Shown: piece by piece, positions 9,259-20,935 of the stretch
How the letters are laid out: the number at the start of each line of letters is the position of its first letter
Numbering within the stretch: position 1 is the first letter of the stretch
DNA from: Galeruca laticollis
Lineage: Eukaryota > Arthropoda > Insecta > Coleoptera > Chrysomelidae
NCBI GenBank assembly: GCA_963921935.1
Contig: OY998175.1
Span: 309,279,484-309,343,483, forward strand
Direction of reading: 5' to 3'
DNA length: 64,000 nucleotides
Notes under the pieces: generated by a model
Databases searched by the model: none
Told to the model about the DNA's origin: nothing
The model's input: the letters and a program-made list of their open reading frames with translations, nothing else
Program-made: the position numbers and the translations under genes

Positions 9259-12173
9259 GAGGAAAGGAGGCAAATATGGGCTACCCATTTTATTTTTGTT
9301 TGTAAAAAAACAAAAAAAAATTCTATTTCAATTCCAAAGCTACCTAACGATAACTACATTAGTTAGTATCAACCTGTTTAAAGTCCACATTGATTAAAAA
9401 AATATGTAAATTCATTAATGAGTAAATAATGAAAATGTGCATTTTTGCGCATTTTGAATATAGACTCTAAATATGGGCTACCCCCAAAAATGTGTGATAA
9501 ATGTATGAGAAATGAGATAGATGCGTGAGAAATATATTTTAATATTTTAAATTAAACAATACATGAAATAAATCAAAACTAATGTCTACCACTTGCAAAA
9601 ATCACAAACATATTGTTCATTTTCGGCCCCAGCGCACTCGTTATGGGCCCATAAATTGCACATGAAGCACTTTATCCAGATTTCACCGTGGTTATCCTCT
9701 GCAAAAGGTGCTTCGCAAAATATACAAGTCACGTCAGCTGCGTCCTTTGGAGACTGGGCATTTGGAAATTCATTGTAGTCGCTATCCTCATCTGCGGGCA
9801 CATATTCCTCCTCATCCTCGGTGCTCGAATCAGATTCCTTTTTCTGGTTCTTTGTAACCTGCTTGCGTTTCCCCTTTTTTTATTCCTTTCTTTAATTTGT
9901 TTTTCTTTGCCTTCTCCTGTCCCTTTTTTCTTTTCTTTAACCTTGTCAAGAGACTGGAGCAAGTCATTTTTATAAGGTGAAGAGGTTATCACCGAACACT
10001 TACTTGGCTTACGCCCACGATTTGAGGTTTTTTTCTTCAAAGAAGGCACAGGAGAAAGATCATATGGTGTTACCAGAGATGTTCGAGAAGACCCGGACCC
10101 AGATGTGGAAGGAGTTGATGGAGTTAACTTCTGAAATAACTTTCTTTTTACGCCATGTTCTGGACAAGGTCCTCTGAAAGGCGTGGTAGACTTTTTATAA
10201 AAGCTTGTTGTAGGAATAGCGACTAGCTGTGTATTACCTGCAGAAATAGGAACAAGCTGTGTATTAGTTGTAGGAATATCAACAAGCTGTTTGTTAGGCC
10301 CAGAGGGAGAAGTGGGAGAATTAGACGATGAATTGCTCTGGTTTGAGCGACGATCAGGTGTTATCTCAGAGTTGGTAGATTTATCGTATGTTGGAATGTC
10401 AGAATTTGTAGGTTCATTCGAATTGACACCAGAGGTTGAAGCCACCATCATCTCATCATCTTCATCACTAGCGTCATCAGGTGCGACTGACGTAGTCTTT
10501 TCTGCTTCAATTTCAGCTGCAATGAAATCAGCATCTGAAAATATGTTTTTATTCAATGGATAAATGCCTGTAGCTCGGAAACCATTAACAGCAATCTCTC
10601 CAGTTTGGCATTTCAAATAGGCTCTCCCAAAGAGCTCTGACACATCAAATGGACTTAGTGGGCGATTATTGTGGCGTAACCAGACCATGATCTATTCGCT
10701 GTAGTAAGACTTAAGAACTCCCATGAATGTTTTGTCCAACGGTTGGAGTTTGTGGGTACAATGGGGAGGTAAGACAATTATAGTCACATGATTATCTCTA
10801 GCTAAATCTATGATTTGAATATTGCGTGTATGGCTGTAATGGCCATCCAAAATAAGCAGGACTGGTGATTTCTCTGTGGGTTTCACTGTGTCAATAAAAT
10901 GTTGAAACCATCTTGTAAAAATATTACTTTGTATCCATCCACTGGGGTGCACCTCCATAATGGCACCTGGAGGAGCTCCTCTCATCAGTTGCTGGTTAAT
11001 ATTTTTTCGTGGGAATATCATCATTGGTGGGATGAATTGTCCAGCAGCGCTCATCGCTGCCACGAGGGTTATTAATGAACCCCTTTCAGCAGAAGTTAAT
11101 GATGCAATTTGTCGTTTCCCCTTTCGGCCTACAACCTGTGCAATCTTGTTTTGTACAACCGTAAGACCTGTCTCATCAACATTGAAGATACGTTCAGGGG
11201 GGTATAAATGTTTGTCATATTCTTTTTCCAGAACATTAAAGAAGGATGCAACATTTTCTTTGCTAAAGCCTCTTGCTCGAGAATACGATGTTCCCGTTGG
11301 TCGTCGTACTGATAGCTCTTTATGGCGTTGCAGGAAAAGTATTAGCCAGGCTCTGCCCGCCATGTTACCTCCAAACGGATGTTTGATGTTGTTCCTGGTA
11401 GCTAAAGTGTACGCCATCCTCCTAACGTCTTTTCTGGTTAATCCATGAAATTTAGCTTCCATCTCTAAATTATAACGAACTAACTCGTCTTCTAGATCGT
11501 TCCCTAATATAGCTTTACGCCCTAGCTTTATTTGGGCTGCTTCAATTGGCTGTAGTTCTAGCTTTTTTGCAGAACGTTGCAACGTAGAACGTGGGACCTT
11601 AAACATTTTTGAAGCTTTTAGCGTACCCATTGCATGCTGCCTGACAGCTATTATTGCACGTTCCATATCTCCCACATTCCATTTTTTTCTTTTTTTACCA
11701 TCTTTCTGCTGTTTGGTTGACATCCTGAAACAATTTTGTAATATATTTTACATAGTTCTAAATATGGGCCACTAGCCCATAATAACAACAAAGGCATAGC
11801 CCATATTGCAAACATGCTGGCTTCACACAACAAAAGAGGTTATGTCCAAAAGTAATCAATTTGAAGAAAACTAATTAGCATACATTAAAGGCTAATTATA
11901 GGGCTTCAACGTGAAACAGGCGAATTTTTAAAAATATTGTTCATTTTTAAGTAATTGAATTTATAAACTTACCCGAAAAAGTTTTGACACTCACAGTAAC
12001 TGACAAACACGTATTATAAATTTAAACTATTTTCTACTGTGGCGCCATCTCCACGGTAAACATTTAACTTCCCCAATTACCGTTTGCGATAGTCAGATGT
12101 AGAGATCTGCATCGAATAGCTGAGAAACCTACCTAGCCCATATTAAGAGACCAGTCTTTTCCATCTTTTCCTC
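9259..12173 (-). mobile_element. pogo-type DDE_1 element, P1
   Basis: A 2.9-kb element carrying a pogo/jerky-type transposase on the minus strand. The proposed ends are short imperfect inverted repeats, GAGGAAAGGAGG at left and GAGGAAAAGATGG read inward from the right. Both are bordered by TA (9257-9258 and 12174-12175), the target duplication expected for this superfamily. The subterminal motif AAATATGGGCTA occurs at both ends in inverted orientation. The terminal repeats are short, so the exact boundaries are less certain than the element itself. Confidence 0.65.
9586..11723 (-). pseudogene. pogo/jerky-type transposase with C-terminal PHD-like finger (P1)
   Basis: Read from 11723 downward. 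Residues about 15-55 form a Psq-type helix-turn-helix (DMERAIIAVRQHAMG...VPRSTLQR), followed by a CENP-B-like region. The DDE_1 catalytic core has Asp183 (FNVDETG), Asp293 (LLILDGHYSH) and Asp330 (THKLQPLD), so the DDD triad is present. An in-frame TAG (10692-10694) interrupts just after SYYSE, and the same frame continues with a Ser/Thr-rich tail to about 9850. A frameshift at a C/T homopolymer near 9875 moves the last part to another frame, which ends with CIFCEAPFAEDN...CFMCNLWAHNEC...CDFCKW, a PHD/RING-like zinc finger. The protein would be close to 700 aa. One nonsense and one frameshift mutation make it inactive as it stands. Confidence 0.85.
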
Positions 12174-12175
12174 TA

Positions 12176-12730
12176 CAATCAAACATTATACTTTGCCAGC
12201 ACTCAATCGGCAGCCAGCAATGCACTCACGGTGCGTCTGTACGTGTAAATTGAATATGTAAATAAGTATGCACTATGAGTATAATATATAGTGTTAAAGT
12301 TATTCGTATATTTTGTTTTTAATTTGACAATTAATTTAATAATCTTAGCACACGCAAAACTGAAACATATTTTGATGCGCATATTTGAAAAATTGAAATG
12401 TTTCATGTTTTGAACGGTAAAATGAAAACGATATTCATGATTCATTACAAATACATATAATGTTTCAAAAAAAATTAAATACATATTTTGCAATTTAAAA
12501 TAAAAACTTTCAAAATCACATTCACAAATTCAAGTAATTATAACAAATTGTAGCTTAATAATTTGAACCGAAAATATTTCAGATAGTAATGCACATTGTT
12601 TTATTAATAATATGAATATAATAATTAAAATAAAACAATATTGTAGAGGTATTATTATTTTGATGATTCTGCCACACCAGCAAGTATTGTGTGTATCGTA
12701 ATCGCAACAGAATAGAACCCAACATTTGCC
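12176..12730. other. spacer between P1 and H1
   Basis: About 550 bp of AT-rich sequence with no recognisable gene. It ends in TAA (12731-12733), the left target duplication of Harbinger H1. Confidence 0.5.
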
Positions 12731-12733
12731 TAA

Positions 12734-12797
12734 AGGCGGCGCCAGACATTCGGTATTCGGCGAGTACCGAGCGACTGCTCGCAGAGTGGCAAGTAGT
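12734..12797 (+). repeat. left terminal inverted repeat of H1 (partner at 16049-16112)
   Basis: 64 bp with no mismatch to the reverse complement of 16049-16112. GC content is well above the surroundings. The inner end is clear: the two arms diverge right after AAGTAGT. Confidence 0.93.
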
Positions 12798-13051
12798 ATG
12801 GAAGGGTTCATCGCTACTTGCCGATGACCAATTTTAGTGTTTGTACAGTGCTCGCGTAGTTCCCGTTGTTTGTCGGTCTTTTGAAGCAACATCAAAAGAA
12901 ACGAGTATTCGCCGTATTACGCTCTGAATCTGCATCCACATATTCGTTCTTCTGCAAGCAATAGTCTATGGCTAGGGGATAACTGTAGTAAGTATACATA
13001 TCGTTGAATTACCGGATTGTTTTTTATTATTTATTGTAGTAGAATTGAGAA

Positions 13052-15269
13052 ATGGACTGGTCTAATGAAACAGTTTTTGAATTTTTGGAGTGTTATGAAA
13101 ATGAACCTGTAATATGGAATGCATCTTTACCAAACCATAACAATCGGAATGATGTTTATGATGCTTGGAAACACATAGAAGTCAAGATGGGTCAGAAATA
13201 CACAGTCACGGAATTGAAAAACAAAAAGGATTCATTGATGGCGTCTTTTAGAGCCTGTTTAAATAAAGTAAAACAAAGCTTGAAAAGTGGAGCAGGGACT
13301 GATGAAATTTACAAACCAACGTGGTTCGCCTATGAAAAAATGGCCACATTCCTTCGTGATAAGGATCTTCCAAGGCAGACAAGAAATACAGAGGTAGGTA
13401 CCTAATTATTATAGGTATTTAACAAAATTTATTTCAACAAACATACCTATTTAAAAAATAAACTTTGTACAAATAGTGTAATTTTGAATTAGCAGTATTG
13501 ATCTTGCCAAGGTATCTTTCCGCTGGTTACGAAGTACTCGGCAAATTCATTTCTAATTTCTTTTGCATCCATGCTAGGCTTTCTAGGGATATTTCGCAGT
13601 GGTAATAGGGATGTCATAGTGTCTGTATTTGCTTGACGCCAAGCGCCCTCTATAACGTTTCCATCTTCTTCAAAGTCAAAGGTACCATTTGGAGAATAGA
13701 GAGATCGGGATGACGTACTTCTTCTTAAAAAATTGTGTAAAACAACACAGGTCATAACAACTAAAGCGACCTTATCAGGTTGAAGCAACATTGGCTTCCG
13801 AAGTACTCTAAATACATTAGCTAATAGTCCGAATGTATTCTCAACAACTCTACGTGCACGTGACAGGCGATAGTTAAATATTCTATATTTACTACCTTTG
13901 TCATGTTTGCCTGGGAATGGTTTCATAATTGTTTCTCTTAATCCAAATGCGTCGTCTCCAACAAATACATAAGGCACTTCTTTATTTCTTCCCATCAGTG
14001 GCTCTGGTGGAGGGCAGTGCAATTCATTTTGCTCGATTTTTTGAAACAAGCGAGTATTTCGAAACACTGCTCCATCACTAAGTCGACCTTGACATCCACA
14101 ATCAGCAAACATGAAGCAATACTCAGCATCCACTAGAGCCATTAATACTACACTAAAATATTGTTTGTAATTGTAGAATTCAGATCCCGAATTAGTAGGC
14201 GCTTGTATCACAATATGTTTTCCATCGAGGGAACCCATGCAATGGGGAAAATTCCAGTCCTTGTTAAACTTTTCAGCTACACATTTCCATTCGTTAGCAC
14301 TTTTGGGAATCTGAAACAAACAAAAAATCTGAAAAAAAAATGCTGTGAATAAATGATAAGATTTTAATAGTTAAATGTTTTAGGAGTTTTTGCCCGAAGA
14401 AGATGGCAACAATAATGATGAAGAGGAAGCTATTGCTACTGTTAACACGGAAATTGAGAGACCTGAACGGGATAATGTTGAAAATGAAGGTGTGTGTGTA
14501 AAAAAAACACAAAATAATCATTTTACTGATCTAATGCGACAATTTCTTAATTGCAGCTTTGGTATTGCCTTCGACGAGTAAGTCTGCATTTAGAGCTCCT
14601 GCACGAAAAAAGAGTAAAGTAGCTGAAGCACAGGAAATTAAAGATAAAATGGATAATGCATATTCTTTATTACAAGTTGTAACTAACAAACCGGCCAAAG
14701 AACGAAATATGTGTTCCATATATGGAGAACTAGTAGCTGCAAAACTACAGGAAATGGAGGAGCACACTAGGGAAGTTTGTATGCATCGGATTGATAACAT
14801 ATTGTTTGAAATGAAAATGAATTCTCGTATCTCACATGCTAATAATGAGATAAATCCTACTCGGCAGCTGAATATTTTATGTACACACGACTATAAACAA
14901 AGCTCATCAACACCTAGCCCCCTGTCTTCAAGTTCCAACCATACTTCGCAGTCACTTTCACATCATCAAGCAGCATTCCACTCACCTCAAGAAACTTCAT
15001 CACCACAGAATGTAACCCAGAATAATGACATGGATCCTCCCTGTCAAATGGAAAATTTATCTACTAGACTCAGCTCACCATTACCTAGCTCTCAGTTTTC
15101 ATTAAGTTCGAACCATACTGTTTCCCAATATTCGCAGTCACTTTCACATCAAGCAGCATTCCACTCAACTCAAGAAACTTTTCCATCACAGAATGTCATT
15201 CAAAATGCTGATATTGTTGCTGATGAGGATTCTCGGCCTTTGGTAACCTTTTTTACTAATTTCCAATAA
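13052..15269 (+). CDS. Harbinger accessory protein with MADF domain (H1), three exons
   Basis: Exons are proposed at 13052-13393, 14384-14489 and 14557-15269, with donors GAG|GTAGGT and AAG|GTGTGT and acceptors TTTTAG| and TTGCAG|. Spliced, they give one open frame of 386 aa. Residues about 8-105 form a MADF/Myb-SANT-like DNA-binding domain (FLECYENEPVIWN, ELKNKKDSLMASFR, PTWFAYEKMATFL). The middle is acidic. The third exon has a conserved helical stretch (KERNMCSIYGELVAAKLQEM) followed by a Ser/Gln-rich tail with an internal duplication (HTSQSLSHHQAAFHS and SQSLSHQAAFHS). In known Harbinger elements the Myb/MADF partner binds the transposon ends and brings the transposase to the nucleus; that role is inferred here. 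AATAAA at 15289 could end the transcript. Intron 1 contains the last transposase exon on the other strand. Exon borders are predictions from sequence. Confidence 0.85.
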
Positions 15270-15914
15270 TGTTACTTTTAATTTCTTAAATAAACAGTTT
15301 TAGAAAATGTTCCTCGAAGTTTTCTTTAAATTAAAAATAATTACTTACCTTAACATAATCCTGTAAAATTGCAATGATAGCACTACAAACTTCTGGGACT
15401 ATTTCGGAAATAAGCTGTGGAGACACGTTGAACAAATAGTGAAGACTTTTAAAACTGTCTCCTGTTGCAAGAAATCGAAGGGTTATGGCAAGGCGCTCAT
15501 TTGTTGGAATCGCTGTTCTCCACTTGGTATCTTTCTTACGAATCATTGGTCCCACTTTTGAAAGTAAATAATTAAAATCATCGCTCGACATTCGGCAAAA
15601 ATTTTCAAATTTTCCGGATGGTTCCTTGAGCAGATCTGCCATTAGGTTTGTGGCACTATAGCTAAAACAAAAATATTTTAAACAACTGGAAAATGCATAT
15701 AAAAATGAAACAATAATGTTATATTTCAAAAGGCAGATTGAAATCAAGAAATTATTTCCAGCTTCAATACCTACGTTTTTCTGTTTTTATTAAGTGAAAC
15801 CATCCACCATCTCCTTCTTCTGGGCTTCTTCTTTATTTTGTTTAATAACACACTACCACAAGACATTACTACAAATGTAGCCAAGCTAATAACGAGCTCT
15901 GTATCATTATCCAT
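13489..15914 (-). CDS. Harbinger DDE transposase (H1), three exons
   Basis: Minus-strand exons are proposed at 15914-15775, 15661-15349 and 14310-13489, with donors AC|GTAGGT and AAG|GTAAGT and acceptors TTTTAG| and TTTCAG|. They join to 424 aa, a normal size for the family. I chose MDNDTEL (15914) because the same frame upstream runs toward the terminal repeat, and related element H2 starts at the matching position. A basic stretch (KKKPRRRRWW) comes first, then the helical region FRMSSDDFNYLLSKVGP and TLRFLATGDSF. The DDE_Tnp_4 nuclease has Asp180 (GSLDGKH), Asp270 (VGDDAF) and Glu308 (RRVVENTFG), all present. It would cut and paste H1 together with the MADF partner. AATAAA on this strand lies at 13433-13428. 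Exons 2 and 3 of the MADF gene lie inside intron 2. Confidence 0.88.
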
Positions 15915-16112
15915 TGCAAGCCGTAAATACACTTTATACTGAATATTCGTTATACCCACAGAGACTCCGTTACGTGACGAATTGCGAATATCTGGTTTAG
16001 GTGCTTGCCATTTGGTGATTAATCCGCGCTCACCTGCCGAGTAACTCAACTACTTGCCACTCTGCGAGCAGTCGCTCGGTACTCGCCGAATACCGAATGT
16101 CTGGCGCCGCCT

Positions 16113-17120
16113 TAAAACTACTTAGTACGAGATACGAGTAACGTTATTCCCTCGCTCGGTCCCTTCGTACAATTGTACGGCTCGTACTGCATGGTACAGT
16201 TTGATGTACTGTACGGTGTGTGCTAGTACAACCAAGTGTACTGGTTTTGCCCATCACTACTCACCACACCATTTACAATATACAATATATACAATACACA
16301 GCTGTATAGGAGTATACGTTCGCGCTTCTAGGGGATTTCCCTGAATCACTGTTGCCAGAGTTATTGAAAAGGTTAGAGAAACTAGAAATTAGAAAAATCA
16401 TTGCAAAATTTTTCAGTGTAAATTACGTAGAAAAACTTCTCGGGAGAATTTTCTTACAGAGAATATTCTCCTCCCACATCTCTAGTACAAATTTCAATGC
16501 AATCGTTCCAACAGAGATTATTTTCTTCAAAAAATATATTTATTTTATTACAAAATGGTACAAAGTTGTGAATGGTGAACTTCGGTGGTTTCAGATCGGA
16601 AGACACTTTATGTTTCGATTTGATGAATATTAAAAACTAACTTTGTTATTGAGCGTTGAGCTTGATTCGAAGAGTGTAGAAAACTAACTTTGTTATCGAG
16701 AGTATTGAACTCGCTTCGATGAGTGTAAAAAACTAACTTTGTTGTTGAGCGTTGAGCTCGATTCGATGAGTGTAAAACTCGCGTCGACAAGTAGTAGAAC
16801 TGATGATTGAGAAAAACTGATTTCTTCACGTTGTGAGACGTGTTAAATAGAAATCTGCGAGGGGCGTGTTTACACGTGGATTGGGTTGACCAAACGAACA
16901 TACATATTTCCTATTGGCCAGTATCATTTGACTTGTCGGATTCCTAGACAAGAATCAACTATGGGTGCCGCCAGTAGATAGTTAAATTTCTATGGAATAC
17001 TCCAATAGCAACTGTAACCTCTTTACTCAGAAAGGTTATTCACAAAATGTCTTTCATATCTTCCGACCATAAAATTCATGCAGAAGTGACATTAAATTTA
17101 GGGTTTTTACAATACAATAT
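16113..17120. other. spacer between H1 and the DD41D mariner
   Basis: About 1 kb without a supported gene. The first 150 bp are rich in GTAC and TACG words, including the palindrome CGTACAATTGTACG. A short tandem repeat at 16632-16776 is listed separately. Confidence 0.5.
16632..16776. repeat. three-copy tandem repeat, about 48 bp
   Basis: Three imperfect copies start with AAAACTAACTTTGTT at about 16633, 16680 and 16729, and each ends near GATGAGTGTA or GAAGAGTGTA. The minus-strand open frame over it is only a translation of the repeat. Confidence 0.8.
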
Positions 17121-18990
17121 AGCGTTGCTGAAAAGTCTCGCACCAAGGGATTATCTTTGAAACAGATAAAGGGAAAGTTATAAAATTCTAGGACGATGAA
17201 TGAGACTCTATTCTGCATATTTTAGAGCAAATGTCAAATGTTTTTAACGTCAGCGTTTAGCGTACGGCCGCCATCTTGAATTTTTTTTAAATTACAACCT
17301 AGGTCGTGTGACCCATCACAATAAAGCTTATTTTTTTCTCTTTCCAAAAATAATCCCAATGTATAACTTGACTCGGATATTATGATAGAAATTTAACAAA
17401 AATATTAAAATTATAATTTTAATAAAAACTGCGTGTTACAGAAATTTATAAACTAAACAATTATTTAAGTTGCAAATAAGTGCTCAAAATGCTGGCCATT
17501 TGTTTGTTGACAATGATACAATCTCTCATCGAAGCTACGAATAGAATCATTGATCATTTGTGGAGTAATTCCCTGCATTTCGAGACGTATGCGATCCTTT
17601 AAATCGTTTAAAATAGTTGGTCCGTTTACATAAACGCGGTCTTTCAGGTAGCCCCAGAGAAAAAAATCGAGTGGTGTCAAGTCGGGTGATCTTGCCGGCC
17701 ACTCAATTGCACCTCTTTGACCAATCCATCTCTGGGGAAAAATTGTATTTAAATATTGCCTAACGTCTCTTTGATAATGTAGAGGTGCGCCATCTTGTTG
17801 AAAGTATACGTTCATATTAAGAAATAATCGATTTATTTCTGGTATAATTTCATTTTGGAGTAAGTCAAGATATTTAGCACCGGTCAGCATACCTTCAATA
17901 AAAAAAGGACCGATCAAATGGTTTTTCACCAGACCCGGCCACACATTTACTTTTTGTGTACGCTGTGTATGAACCTCCTCCATCCAGTGCGGATTACAAT
18001 CTGACCAGTACCGACAATTATGTCTGTTGACAGAACCGTTCAAGCAAAATGTGGCTTCATCACTGAATACCAAAAAATCTACGAAATTGTTTCGCATCCT
18101 TATTTTCTCTGTAACTATTTCACAAAATCGTCATCGCGTATCAAAATCATCCTCGCCCAATTATTGAAGATTTTGAACTTTATACTTTATGCAGAATAGT
18201 TTGTATAGACTGTCTAGAAATGCCATGATTTCTTGCCAATATACTTGCAGATGTTTTAGGGTTTTCTTGAACATCTAATAGAACATCTAAAGTTTTACCT
18301 TCATTAGTTGCACTTTTCGGTCTACCAGACCCAGGAATATCTTTTACACTACCAGTTTCATTTAATTTATTTACTAATCTCGTCACTGTAGATCTACTTA
18401 TAGGAGGGCATTCAGGATTTAAATCGTTAAAAAGATGAGTTACTTCGTCATCGGTACGTTTGCGATCACCATATCCAACTAACATTAAGATTTGGATGCG
18501 TTGTTTTTCTGATAAATGTGCCATTATTCTTAATTTACTTTCAAATTTTGTAATAATTTGAAATTAGTATCAGTTTTGACCATTTGTACATAAATAATGA
18601 ACTAATGATATAGTTGACGTTTTTATTGCCTACTATTGTTTTTTGTTTTATTTGAAAAACCTACAAGTCCAAATAATTAGTAGGTATGGCACACTTTAAT
18701 TTAAAAAAATGAAAACGATTTTGTATAGGACATTTTGTAGTAAAGTGATACATTGGGATTATTTTTGGGAAGAGAAAAAAATAAGCTTTTTTGTGATGGG
18801 TCACTCGACCTAGGTTGTAATTTTAAAAAATTCAAGATGGCGGCCGTACGCTAAACGCTGACCTCAAAAACATTTGACATTTGCTCTAAAATATGCAGAA
18901 TAGAGTCTCATTCATCGTCCTAGAATTTTATAACTTTCCCTTTATCTGTTTCAAAGATAATTCCTTGGTGCGAGACTTTTCAGCAACGCT
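17121..18990 (-). mobile_element. mariner-type element, DD41D group, with 242-bp terminal repeats
   Basis: A 1.87-kb element with long inverted repeats, 17121-17363 and 18749-18990. They start AGCGTTGCTGAAAAG and match closely throughout, including CGTACGGCCGCCATCTTGAA. It encodes a broken transposase with DD41D catalytic spacing on the minus strand. The expected TA duplication is seen only at left (TA at 17120-17121); the right side reads TG, probably a mutation, so the edges are good to one or two bases. Confidence 0.85.
17465..18524 (-). pseudogene. DD41D mariner transposase, broken
   Basis: The N-terminal part (18524-18180) starts MAHLSEKQRIQIL and contains two helix-turn-helix units with GSGRPKS between them and GISRQSIQTIL at the end. 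A frameshift near 18180 and two stops follow, over a stretch whose second frame still reads LGEDDFDTR and RFCEIVTEK. The catalytic part (18097-17465) has VFSDEATFCLNG, FQQDGAPLHY and WPARSPDLTPLDFFLWG. There are 41 residues between the second and third catalytic Asp (QQD and TPLD), which defines the DD41D (rosa-type) group. It ends GQHFEHLFAT. It would have been about 350 aa. Confidence 0.85.
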
Positions 18991-20629
18991 GGTGAAACGT
19001 GACCTTTTCCTAACTTCTTAACTATAGGACAATGCGATAAGATGTCGACTTTCAAAAATGTGCTAACAATTATTGTTGCAAAACGTGATATTTAAAAGGT
19101 ATTTAACAAAAGTTGAAAATAAAATGAAACTATCCTTTGAATTTACAACAATATAAAAGATCTTATCAATTCTGAAACATATTTTTACAACGCTATTAAC
19201 TAAAATGAATTTACGCCTTAAATATATACAATGAAGAAAGGACGCATACAAATATCATATAAATATTAAAAGTATCGTAAACAATAAAATTCAAGATTTT
19301 ACAATCTTGAACAGATACAATCAGAATACAGCAGTAAAACAATACCTAAACATTTCATTTAAAATTCACAATTCGCTAGCTAGCTTGTAAGTAGGTAGGT
19401 ACTTATCGCTCCGAACGCTAATCGCCGACTGATGAGTGTTGAGGCGCTATCGTCACTTTTATAATCGTAACCTCGATCTCGAACATTCTCAAAAATACTC
19501 CAGTCGGCGCCTTTGATAAATAAAAAGCCGAAATAAAAATATAAATGCGGTGTAAACAATTTCGACTTTGTAAGCGCGCACAAGTAGATATCGGCGGTGG
19601 CGGCATAGTAAAATTAAACTGTTGTGGGCTGCGCCTCGTGATACGCCTGCGTCAAAACGTTCGATCAGAGAGAGGTGTTTTGATTTTTTTTCTGAATTTT
19701 TGCGGAACACGATTAGAGAATGGCTGAAATAGTATATTAATCGTGTTTTGCTAGTATTTGAGTAGTTGTCTGTCAGTGCCGTATCTAGTTGTTTTGCCAT
19801 TTTTGCATATTTTGTTTTTATCGTGTATAATTTATCAATATGAAGATTTGGTTGTGTTGTTTGTGGATGGAGGAAAGATCTCCAGTTTTTTAAACAGGGT
19901 CATTAATTTTTATTCATTTTCCAAATAGGGGATTCTACAGATGTAAAAGTAGCTCCATTATAAATATTTAACGCATTTTGATGAATTTTAATGTCCTTTT
20001 ATGTCTAATTCAGCACGTTACAAATCTTATTAACGTCAAGTGAAATTAATCGAGTTAAACTCCATTGTCTTTTCCGTCTGATTCGATGGATTTGACGAAC
20101 AACTTCTCGGCGTCGCCGTCAGACGTAACAGGAACTTTCTAATAAATGGAGTTTTAATCGTATTAACGATTTTATAGAACGTTGATGGTGTTTATTTGAC
20201 GTGGGATCTAGTTCGGATCTTCATTAAAGTTTTAACGTGCTCCAAACTTCAAAAGTATACTGCTACGAATCTCAGATACTTTTTACCGTCTTCCTACTTT
20301 TTATATCCGATTTAATTAATCGATAAACTGTTCTTTATTTATTTATTTAATTCCTAAACGTAGAGTGGGAGATTTTAAAAGACATAACTATGTTTAAGAA
20401 TCGAAAATACTGGGTTGACATTCTCAAAAGGAAATTAATCAGAAATTTATTTAACCCCTTACAACATGATTTTTTATTTTTTTGTCAAAAAAATATATGG
20501 GTTAGAATGACTGATTAGGAGTTATTAAAAAATAGTAAAAATAGTATATTGTTTTATTAGGAGTAAAAGTATAACTTTTTGTGGCGTGTCTGAATGTTTG
20601 ATGGCCGAACGTTAGTGAGGCCGACAATT
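18991..20629. other. unassigned sequence with a CpG-richer stretch
   Basis: No gene could be supported. Positions 19380-19700 are GC- and CpG-richer than the surroundings and end in a stretch with TCAGT (19773-19777), an arthropod initiator-like word. A short frame MKIWLCCLWMEERSPVF follows at 19840. This could be a host promoter and 5' leader, but no exon was established. An imperfect hairpin lies at about 20045-20170. Confidence 0.35.
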
Positions 20630-20935
20630 TCAGACGAGCCACAAAAAGTGCTTTTGCTCCGAATGAAACATGCTATTTTTTCCGCAAACGGCATCCAGAC
20701 TATAGACTATATAACTATGTATATCTTGGTTAGATTGTCGTAATCTAGAGAGCGGTATTTCATATTCGTTGTCACTGTCAGTTTCGTTGATAACTACCTC
20801 CTTAGTTGATGAAACATTGCTTTCACTATCTGATGCCTCACACAATATTTTTGTAGGTTTTATGAGACTCATTATTTCATTCTTTCGATGGTCATCATCG
20901 GAAGATAAATTCTCATCATCACTCTCATTAGTCAT
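20630..20935 (-). CDS. acidic open frame, unidentified
   Basis: 101 codons starting MTNESDDENLSSDDD, strongly acidic and serine-rich, with EIPLSRLRQ near residue 60. The composition resembles the acidic N-terminal tails of some transposases, for instance piggyBac-like ones, and a TTAACCCC word lies downstream at about 20452. No catalytic domain is present. It may be a transposon relic or chance. Confidence 0.2.
   Translation of the reverse strand: MTNESDDENLSSDDDHRKNEIMSLIKPTKILCEASDSESNVSSTKEVVINETDSDNEYEIPLSRLRQSNQDIHSYIVYSLDAVCGKNSMFHSEQKHFLWLV

Larger units (their letters stand above)
12734..16112. mobile_element. PIF/Harbinger element H1, apparently complete
   Basis: A 3379-bp element with perfect 64-bp terminal inverted repeats (12734-12797 and 16049-16112) that begin AGGCGGCGCC. 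It is flanked by the 3-bp duplication TAA (12731-12733 and 16113-16115), as expected for PIF/Harbinger. It carries two spliced genes on opposite strands, a MADF-domain protein (+) and a DDE transposase (-), each with an uninterrupted reading frame when spliced. Identical terminal repeats and open genes suggest a recent insertion. Confidence 0.93.

Noticed and set aside
10960..11448. 162-codon plus-strand frame
   Set aside because: Antisense shadow of the P1 transposase; no motif of its own.
16608..16901. Minus-strand frame of 97 codons with repeated SSNRAQRS-type peptide
   Set aside because: The peptide repeat is just the 48-bp tandem DNA repeat read in one frame.
17120..18991. A clean TA duplication for the DD41D mariner
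   Set aside because: TA is present at left only; the right flank reads TG, so the duplication is described as incomplete.
19840..19890. Possible signal-peptide first exon (MKIWLCCLWMEERSP) for the LDLa gene
   Set aside because: A stop follows within a few codons and no consensus donor precedes it, so the link could not be supported.
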